Assembly: GCA_964344215.1 (NCBI GenBank)
Contig: CAYFMP010000052.1
Coordinates: forward strand, 1-28,027
Source: CAYFMP01 sp964344215
Lineage (GTDB): Bacteria; Pseudomonadota; Alphaproteobacteria; Rhodospirillales; Casp-alpha2
DNA length: 28,027 nt
Reading direction: 5' to 3'
Positions within the stretch are counted from its first letter, which is position 1. Each line of letters starts with the position of its first letter. A program made the position numbers and the translations under genes. The notes beneath the pieces were generated by a model. The model did no database searches. It was not told where the DNA came from and saw nothing but the letters and a program-made list of their open reading frames with translations. Below are positions 22,554-28,027 of the stretch, piece by piece.

Positions 22554-23108
22554 TCAGCCGATCTTTATGACGGTGTCGGACAGAAACTCGTAGTCCGGAA
22601 CCGGTAGGTTGGTGGGCGCCGGGCCCTTGCGGATGCGTCCCGACGTGTCGTAGTGCGAACCGTGGCACGGGCAGAACCAGCCGCCGAATTCGCCTTTCGG
22701 ATCGGTCGCGCCCTGACCCAGCGGGATGCAGCCGAGATGCGTGCAGACGCCGATCATGACCAACCACTCGGGCTTCTTGACACGAGCCGAATCGAGCTCG
22801 GGATCGATCAAGTCCTCGGATTTGACTGCTTCGGCCTCGCTGATTTCGGCTTCCGTGCGGTGGCGGATGAAGACCGGCTTGCCACGCCATACCACCGTGA
22901 TGCTCATGCCAACCTCGATCGGCTCCAGATTGACCTCGGTGGTGGACAGCGCCAGAGTATCGGCGGCAGGGTTCATCTGGTCGACGAACGGCCACATGGC
23001 TATAGCCGTGCCGATGGCGCCGACGGCGGTTGTCGATACGTACAGGAAGTCGCGCCGTTCCTTGTCGTCAAGACCGCCCGGATCGGCGGTGTCCGCGGTG
23101 TCGTTCAT
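22554..23108 (-). CDS. petA: Rieske iron-sulphur subunit of the bc1 complex
   Basis: The 184-residue subunit takes the first electron from ubiquinol. The N-terminus carries KERRDFLYVSTTAVGAIGTA, a twin-Arg sequence followed by an uncleaved membrane anchor (about residues 21-40), as expected for Tat-dependent Rieske proteins. The [2Fe-2S] ligands are in CTHLGC (Cys122, His124, Cys127) and CPCHGSHYD (Cys146, Cys148, His149), with a disulphide expected between Cys127 and Cys148. The ATG at 23108 follows AAGGGAAACCCC. It is the first gene of petABC. Confidence 0.97.
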   Translation of the reverse strand: MNDTADTADPGGLDDKERRDFLYVSTTAVGAIGTAIAMWPFVDQMNPAADTLALSTTEVNLEPIEVGMSITVVWRGKPVFIRHRTEAEISEAEAVKSEDLIDPELDSARVKKPEWLVMIGVCTHLGCIPLGQGATDPKGEFGGWFCPCHGSHYDTSGRIRKGPAPTNLPVPDYEFLSDTVIKIG

Positions 23109-23415
23109 GGGGTTTCCCTTTTGTGGTCGCTTTCAAGAGAGCGGCGCACGCACGCGCCGACTTCGTCCCAGTCTCCGAAGCCCTCGCTCCGGTTACCCCC
23201 CGTCCGATTCCAGGCCGCCACTGTAAGCAACGAGGCGCGCTCAGGCAAGACCGGGAAAAGACCTCCGGCGCGTCCGAAACCTGGGGTTTTGGGCATCCCC
23301 GGGAGGTCCGTATGGTCGCGGGGCGGCCGACATGTATAATGGGAAATCTCCCGGTTGCAAGGCTTAAACACACCCAAAAACAGAGGCTCTCATCGAATCT
23401 GAGCGAACCGCCGGC
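23109..23415. other. divergent intergenic region between petA and trmL
   Basis: 307 bases with no credible gene; the small frames here are Arg- and Pro-rich and lack ribosome sites. It contains the overlapping promoter elements described separately near 23333-23360. If that minus-strand promoter is used, petA has a leader of more than 200 bases. Confidence 0.6.
23333..23360 (-). promoter_or_regulatory. candidate petABC promoter with overlapping opposite -10 box
   Basis: On the minus strand TTGCAA (23355-23360), 16 bases, then TATACA (23333-23338) makes a good housekeeping promoter toward petA. The spacer contains GGGA-NNNN-TCCC (23341-23352), a possible operator. On the plus strand the same place reads TATAAT (23335-23340), a perfect -10 box toward trmL but with a weak -35. 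The two promoters would overlap and exclude each other. Confidence 0.55.
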
Positions 23416-23895
23416 ATGCCCGCTTTCCCGATCGTTTCCCCTGGCCTCCGCCTTGCCCTCTACGAGCCCGATATCCCCCAGAACACGGGCGCCCTGATCC
23501 GCACGGCAGCGTGCCTCGGCGTCGCCGTCGATATCATCGAACCCTGCGGATTCGTGCTAGACGACCGCAAACTGCGGCGTGCCGGCATGGATTACCTGGA
23601 GCGCGCCGAGCTCGCCCGTCACGCCAGTTGGCGGGCCTTCCAGGACGATTACCCGGACCGGCGCCGCATCCTACTGACGACCCGGGCGAAAACGACCTAT
23701 ACGGCGTTTGCCTTCGAACCAGGCGACATACTGGTGTTGGGGCGCGAGAGCGCCGGCGTCCCGGACCATGTACACGAGGCGGCCGACGCCCGCCTTCGCA
23801 TTCCCATGGCGGTCGGTCTTCGTTCCTTGAATTTGGCGACGGCTGCCGCCATGGTGCTGGGCGAAGCGCTCCGCCAGTTGGACGCGTTTCCTTGA
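23416..23895 (+). CDS. trmL: tRNA (cytidine/uridine-34 2'-O)-methyltransferase
   Basis: TrmL methylates the ribose of the wobble base in tRNA-Leu using S-adenosylmethionine. The 159-residue single-domain SPOUT protein has ALYEPDIPQNTGALIRTAACLG, the RRAGMDYLE segment, and the trefoil-knot SAM site DILVLGRESAGVP, RIPMAVGLRSLNLATAAAMVLGEALRQ. The length is the normal one. The start ATG has no strong ribosome site, which fits a transcript beginning nearby. hemF follows after 17 bases, so the two share a transcript. Confidence 0.96.
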   Translation: MPAFPIVSPGLRLALYEPDIPQNTGALIRTAACLGVAVDIIEPCGFVLDDRKLRRAGMDYLERAELARHASWRAFQDDYPDRRRILLTTRAKTTYTAFAFEPGDILVLGRESAGVPDHVHEAADARLRIPMAVGLRSLNLATAAAMVLGEALRQLDAFP

Positions 23896-23912
23896 ACGAT
23901 CAAGGTGCACCG

Positions 23913-24797
23913 ATGACCGCCGCCGAAACCTCTGCCGCCGACGACTACGGTTCCGACGACCGCAAGGCCCGCGCCAGGGACTGGTTCGAGCAGGTGCGAG
24001 ATGACCTGTGCGCCGCCCTCGAAGCCATCGAGGACGACGTCGCCGGCCCCAACCGCACATCGGACGGCGAGCCCGGGCGCTTCGTTCGCACGCCGTGGCA
24101 ACGCGAAGATGGGGGCGGCGGCACGATGGCGGTGATGCGCGGCCGCGTCTTCGAGAAGGCCGGCGTCAACGTCTCCACCGTCGAGGGCGAGTTTTCCGAC
24201 GAGTTCCGGAACCGTGTCCCCGGCGCCGACAAGGACCCGGGGTTTTGGGCGTCCGGCGTCTCGGTGGTGATCCATCCGTGCTCGCCGCTGGTGCCGGCCG
24301 CCCACATGAACACCCGCATGATCGTCACGTCGCAGGGCTGGTTTGGCGGCGGCGGCGATATGACGCCGGTGTTTCCGGAAGACGCCGAGACCGAGACCTT
24401 CCACACCGCCTACCGCAAGGCTTGCGACACCTTCGACGCCGACTACTACCCGAAGTTCAAGAAGTGGTGCGACGAGTACTTCTACCTGCCGCACCGGGGC
24501 GAGCCGCGCGGAGTCGGCGGCATCTTCTACGACAATCTCAATACCGGCGACTGGGAGCGCGACTTCGCCTTCACCCAGGCCGTCGGGCGCGCCTTCGTCG
24601 GCGTCTATCCCGGGATCGTCCGCGCCAAGATGGACCGCGACTGGTCCGACGAGCAGCGCCAGGCCCAGCTGGTCAAGCGCGGCCGCTACGTCGAGTTCAA
24701 CCTATTGTACGACCGCGGCACCCAGTTCGGCCTCAAGACCGGCGGCAACACCGAAGCCATCCTGATGTCGATGCCGCCTGAAGTGGTGTGGCCGTAA
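23913..24797 (+). CDS. hemF: oxygen-dependent coproporphyrinogen III oxidase
   Basis: HemF converts coproporphyrinogen III to protoporphyrinogen IX with oxygen, a late haem synthesis step that supports the neighbouring cytochromes. The 294-residue product has the family blocks GGGTMAVMRGRVFEKAGVNVS, ASGVSVVIHPCSPLVPAAHMNTR, WFGGGGDMTPVFP, FYLPHRGEPRGVGGIFYDNL, and GRYVEFNLLYDRGTQFGLKTGGNTEAILMSMPPEVVW. Its presence means the organism can make haem aerobically. The ATG at 23913 follows AAGGTG. The gene ends just before a strong terminator. Confidence 0.98.
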   Translation: MTAAETSAADDYGSDDRKARARDWFEQVRDDLCAALEAIEDDVAGPNRTSDGEPGRFVRTPWQREDGGGGTMAVMRGRVFEKAGVNVSTVEGEFSDEFRNRVPGADKDPGFWASGVSVVIHPCSPLVPAAHMNTRMIVTSQGWFGGGGDMTPVFPEDAETETFHTAYRKACDTFDADYYPKFKKWCDEYFYLPHRGEPRGVGGIFYDNLNTGDWERDFAFTQAVGRAFVGVYPGIVRAKMDRDWSDEQRQAQLVKRGRYVEFNLLYDRGTQFGLKTGGNTEAILMSMPPEVVWP

Positions 24798-24807
24798 GGA
24801 TCGGATC

Positions 24808-24849
24808 CGAGCGGGGCGTTGCGGCCCCGTTCGAAGGTTTTTTTTCTTT
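24808..24849 (+). terminator. rho-independent terminator after hemF
   Basis: A ten-base stem with one wobble pair (24808-24817 with 24824-24833) around a six-base loop GTTGCG, then AAGG and eight T residues (24838-24845) followed by CTTTC. It lies 10 bases after the hemF stop and separates it from the convergent M48 protease gene. Confidence 0.82.
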
Positions 24850-24899
24850 CTCGGTTCGGGACGGCGCCTCGGCACCGGCCGGGCCGCGTCCTATCGCCG

Positions 24900-25880
24900 T
24901 TACCCGGCGCTGCGGCGGTACTTGCGTCGGGTCGGAAAGGTCCGCTTGATGGCGGCGAAGTCCTGCGGATGCGGCGATGCATCCGGGCTCGGCAGTCCGC
25001 CGGCCGCCTGTTCGAGCCTTTCGATCCGCTCGACCGTGCCGGGATGGGTCGAATAGAGCGACGTCGTGCCTTCGCTGTCGGGCGGCATGATTTCCAACAA
25101 AGTGCGGAAGAAGTTGGGCGCCTTGACCGGGTCGTGGCCGGTCTTCTCGAAGACCTTGAGAATATGCAGGTCGGCCTCGTCCTCGGACTTCCGTGAATAA
25201 CCGGTGCGCAACATCTGTAGCATCGGCCCTTCCATCAGGTCGAACATGGTGTTGGTCAGGGCGCCGCCCGATTCCTCGAGACTGGCGTTGAGCGATTCCC
25301 GCGCCAGCGTCGAGATGCCGGTGCGGAAGCGCTCCGATTTCAGGGCCGTGATCCCGTGCGACAGTTCGGCATGGCCGATCTCGTGAGAGATGACCGCGGC
25401 CAGTTCCGATTCCTCCGCCGTATAGCGCAACAGGCCCTTGTTGATGGCGATCTTGCCACCCGGCATACACCAGGCGTTGACGGTGTTGTCGTTGAGGACG
25501 ACGATCTCCCAAGGCAGGTTGGGCCGTTCCGACGTTGCGATGAGGTCGGCCGAGAAGCGTTCGATGGAACTCTGTACCCGTCGGTTCGGGTAGGCGCCGC
25601 CGCTACGGTCGACCAAACGCCCGAACAGGTAGTTGCCCATGCTGATTTCGTCTTCCTCGCCCATGCTGATGCCCTCGAACAGCGCCTTGGCGCCGTCGAA
25701 CAGCTTGTTGAGGTTGATCCCCCCGCCGCCCTCGTCCTCGCTCGAACCGCCGCCGAAGGAAAAGCTGAATTGCGCAAGCGCCGGCGAGGCGCTCAGCGCG
25801 GCGGCGCCGGCCAGGACGGTGACGAGGCGACGACGTGTTGGATCCGTTCTTGGTGAATTCGTACGGTGATCGGTTTTCAT
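24900..25880 (-). CDS. secreted M48 family metalloprotease
   Basis: A 326-residue periplasmic zinc protease. The N-terminus has a Tat-like signal (TRRRLVTVLAGAAAL, cleavage probably after SPALA, about residue 36). Zinc is held by HEIGH at residues 166-170 and by a Glu in SEDEAD (233-237 region). Other M48 features are MGNYLFGRLV, VVLNDNTVNAWCMPGGKIAINKGLL, and THPGTVERIERLE near the end, the BepA/YfgC-like layout without TPR repeats. Such proteins help outer-membrane protein quality control. CGGAGG precedes the ATG. It lies 27 bases after the cyclase gene on the same strand, so it is probably co-transcribed with it. Confidence 0.93.
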   Translation of the reverse strand: MKTDHRTNSPRTDPTRRRLVTVLAGAAALSASPALAQFSFSFGGGSSEDEGGGGINLNKLFDGAKALFEGISMGEEDEISMGNYLFGRLVDRSGGAYPNRRVQSSIERFSADLIATSERPNLPWEIVVLNDNTVNAWCMPGGKIAINKGLLRYTAEESELAAVISHEIGHAELSHGITALKSERFRTGISTLARESLNASLEESGGALTNTMFDLMEGPMLQMLRTGYSRKSEDEADLHILKVFEKTGHDPVKAPNFFRTLLEIMPPDSEGTTSLYSTHPGTVERIERLEQAAGGLPSPDASPHPQDFAAIKRTFPTRRKYRRSAG

Positions 25881-25907
25881 GGCCGCCTCCGTGGCAAGTT
25901 GCGCGGG

Positions 25908-28027
25908 CTATTTCGATTTCGAGACGAAGCTGCCGTCCCAGTCGTCGGTCGGCGGCACGGCTTCGTAATGACGGCACCGTTCAACATAAATCCGTGCGGT
26001 CGGATCGTCCACCGCGAGTCTCTGGAAGGCGTTCTCGGCCGCCTTGAACTCGCGGCTCTCATAGAGTTCCAGTGCCGCCTCGAAAGCGCAGATGCCCGCC
26101 ACGCGGTGCGGCGGGACGGCCGCCGTCTCGCCGAACACCTCGAACACCGATATCGGCTCGCGTCGCCCCTTTACGACCAGCCGGTCGAGCCGACGCAGCA
26201 CAAAGGCGCCGTCGAGGCCTCGCGCCGTGTCCTCGCTGACCATCAAACGCGATCCGTAGAACTTGTTGGCGCCCTCCAGGCGCGCCGCCAGGTTCGTGGT
26301 ATCGCCGGTCGCCGTGTAGTTGAGGCGTTTCGACGAGCCCGTATTGCCGACCACGGCGGGACCCGAGTGGATTCCGAAGCGGGTGCCGATACCGGAAAGG
26401 CCGTATTCCCCCACCACCACGTCGCGGTTGAACGCGTCGAGCGCCTCCAAGCCCTCCAGGGCAGCGCTCACCGCGTGCCGTTCGGCCAGCGGATCGCTGG
26501 CCGGAGCGCCCCACAGTCCCATGATGGCGTCGCCGATAAAGGTGACAACGTAGCCGTCGTGGCGCTCGACGACTTCAATCAGCACGGTGAAATAGCGGTT
26601 CAGGATATCGACCAACTGGTGCGGTTTGTCGCGCATGCTTTCGGCCAACGTCGTGTAGCCGGCGATATCGGAAAACATGATCGTCACGGGCCGGGTCTCG
26701 CCGCCCAGTTGCAGCGGCCGTGCATCCTCGGCCAGTCGTTCGACCAGGGCCGGCGCCAGGAAGTGCCCGAAGGCGTGCTTGATGCGCCGTTTAGTGCGGT
26801 CCTCGATGACGAAGCGAAAGGCATAGACGGCGGTGTAAACGGCGCCGCCGCCGAGGCCGAGGGCGACGACGGGTGCCACCAGGCCGTTCCGGAAGAGCAG
26901 CGCCGCCAACCCCCCTTCGAGCGCCAGGATGCCCAATCCGGCGACCGCTCCCGACAGCGGTGGAAAAAGGAAGAATGCCAGGGCCAGTATCGTGCCGCCG
27001 CCGGAAGTCGCCACGAAGGTCCAGGCCGGACTCAGCAGCTTCAGCGCATTCCCCTTGACCAACGTATTGACGGCGGCTGCATGGATGAATACGCCCGGCA
27101 GCGAACGGCGTTCGACGATCTCCCCGAAACGCGCGTCGTCGTAGCCGATGTGGCAACGCTCGGACCGCTGTGCCGGGCCGCCCCCCGTGATGAAGCGCTT
27201 GGCCGGGATCCGCCGGTCCTCGACGTCGAGGACCGATCCGAAAATGACCACCCTGTTTCGAAAGTGGCGCTCGAAGAACTCGGACTTCCCGTTCTCGGCG
27301 CAGGCGTTCATATCGGCCAGGCTGTAGGTCGGGATGTCGTGGGCGCCGGTATTGTAATTGATGAGGAAATCGGCCGGCTTCCCGGAAACCCGGCCGGCCC
27401 GTTCGGCCAGTTCCCGGGCGAACGACGCAACCCGCCCGGCCGCCTCGTCGGCAAAGGCGCCTGGATATCGTCGGACGACGCCGTCGGCGTCGAGCAGCAG
27501 GTTGAGGGGGCGGATATTGGCCGGGCCGCCGACGGCCATGCGCTGGCCCTTATAGGGCGCTATCGACTGTTGCGACAGACGTACTTGGCCGAGAATCAGC
27601 CGTCCGCTCCGCCCGACCCGGAACAGGCTCCTCAACAGGGGTTTGTCGTATCCTGGCAACAGGTCCGGCCGGTCGAGGCTGGTCGGGTAGATCAGGTCGA
27701 GCCCGATGACCGCTGCGCCCGCCCCGTCGACGGCGTCGAGCACGCGGGCCAACATCGGCGTCCACGCTACCTTCGGCGTTTCCGAGAACGGCGGGATGCG
27801 GTAGGTCTCCTCGTCGATTGCGACCACCACGGCGTCCGAACGCGTCGGCGGATACAAGGGTCCAAACAGCAGATGGCGGACCGGCAACAGCAGATCGATG
27901 CCCAACCGGTGCAACCCGTCCGCCCACGGCCCGGTCGACAAGACGCCCAAGCCGAGGCCGACGGCCAGCGCCACCAGCAGGCGGCGTGGCCACGGACGGC
28001 GGTGCCGTTCGTTGTCGAGACCTTCCC
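25908..28027 (-). CDS. CHASE2 domain adenylate/guanylate cyclase, 5' end outside window
   Basis: A membrane-bound class III nucleotide cyclase that couples an extracytoplasmic CHASE2 sensor to cAMP or cGMP production. The frame stays open to the right edge; the first in-window start is a GTG at 27974 but the preceding residues (NERHRRPWPRRLL) read as a normal cytoplasmic N-terminus, so the gene probably begins just outside. Numbered from the GTG: a first membrane helix near 1-15, the CHASE2 domain about 20-330 (AVVVAIDEETYR, AAVIGLDLIYP, VVIFGSV), three membrane helices to about 400, and the cyclase domain about 425-610. Catalytic metal Asp residues are Asp436 (FSDIAGYTTLAE) and Asp482 (FIGDAIMGLWGAP); the base-site region NYTATGDTTNLAARLEG has the Asn and Arg needed for catalysis. 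A short helical C-terminal tail follows. The signal sensed is unknown. Confidence 0.92.
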   Translation of the reverse strand, partial: EGLDNERHRRPWPRRLLVALAVGLGLGVLSTGPWADGLHRLGIDLLLPVRHLLFGPLYPPTRSDAVVVAIDEETYRIPPFSETPKVAWTPMLARVLDAVDGAGAAVIGLDLIYPTSLDRPDLLPGYDKPLLRSLFRVGRSGRLILGQVRLSQQSIAPYKGQRMAVGGPANIRPLNLLLDADGVVRRYPGAFADEAAGRVASFARELAERAGRVSGKPADFLINYNTGAHDIPTYSLADMNACAENGKSEFFERHFRNRVVIFGSVLDVEDRRIPAKRFITGGGPAQRSERCHIGYDDARFGEIVERRSLPGVFIHAAAVNTLVKGNALKLLSPAWTFVATSGGGTILALAFFLFPPLSGAVAGLGILALEGGLAALLFRNGLVAPVVALGLGGGAVYTAVYAFRFVIEDRTKRRIKHAFGHFLAPALVERLAEDARPLQLGGETRPVTIMFSDIAGYTTLAESMRDKPHQLVDILNRYFTVLIEVVERHDGYVVTFIGDAIMGLWGAPASDPLAERHAVSAALEGLEALDAFNRDVVVGEYGLSGIGTRFGIHSGPAVVGNTGSSKRLNYTATGDTTNLAARLEGANKFYGSRLMVSEDTARGLDGAFVLRRLDRLVVKGRREPISVFEVFGETAAVPPHRVAGICAFEAALELYESREFKAAENAFQRLAVDDPTARIYVERCRHYEAVPPTDDWDGSFVSKSK

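Noticed and set aside
23105..23377. 90-codon minus-strand frame upstream of petA
   Set aside because: It overlaps the promoter elements, has no ribosome site, and the translation looks random.

Overview
The window is high-GC chromosomal DNA from a Gram-negative alphaproteobacterium, most likely of the Rhodospirillales or a close relative. This rests on recognised proteins and gene order: prs-rplY-pth-ychF; a bc1 operon (petABC) divergent from trmL-hemF; an L25 of the long CTC type; and several lipoprotein, Sec and Tat-like signals. No name below species-group level can be supported. I see no rRNA, tRNA, CRISPR array, insertion sequence or phage gene. Coding is dense, and most genes have a readable Shine-Dalgarno sequence.

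Layout. 1-980: C-terminal part of a Pro/Glu-rich envelope protein whose 5' end looks incomplete. 1172-4698: housekeeping block prs, rplY, pth, ychF. 4831-8461: envelope group, namely a secreted DUF992 protein converging on a two-gene minus-strand operon (a lipoprotein with a C-terminal trypsin/HtrA-like protease domain, then a TraT-like lipoprotein). 8624-12649: plus-strand run holding a dienelactone hydrolase-like enzyme, mtnP, a small methyltransferase-like membrane protein, a DUF1330 protein, a GNAT acetyltransferase and mtnA. mtnP and mtnA make the first two steps of methylthioadenosine salvage. 12776-13339: an Hsp20 chaperone whose leader can fold so that its ribosome-binding site is fully paired, like an RNA thermometer. 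13420-19430: a MAPEG protein, a flavin reductase-like protein, a creatinase-like M24 protein lacking the usual metal ligands, a TfoX C-terminal-domain protein, a class II aldolase fused to a short-chain dehydrogenase, a YciI-like protein and a very clear LsrF homologue without other lsr genes. 19431-19982: a gene-poor stretch that may hold a decayed cytochrome c. 19983-23108: a small secreted cytochrome c, then the bc1 operon on the minus strand with a good terminator. 23416-24797: trmL and hemF with a terminator. 24900-28027: minus-strand M48 protease and a CHASE2-adenylate cyclase that runs off the right edge.

How they fit together. The housekeeping and respiratory parts look ordinary. The less explained parts are: (i) the protease/TraT-like lipoprotein pair; (ii) the set mtnP, mtnA, aldolase-dehydrogenase and LsrF, which together could handle small phosphorylated sugars (methylthioribulose-1-phosphate, AI-2-like phosphates, deoxy-sugar phosphates); and (iii) the hsp20 leader. 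I found no convincing wholly new multi-gene defence or mobile system; the candidates are listed with modest scores.
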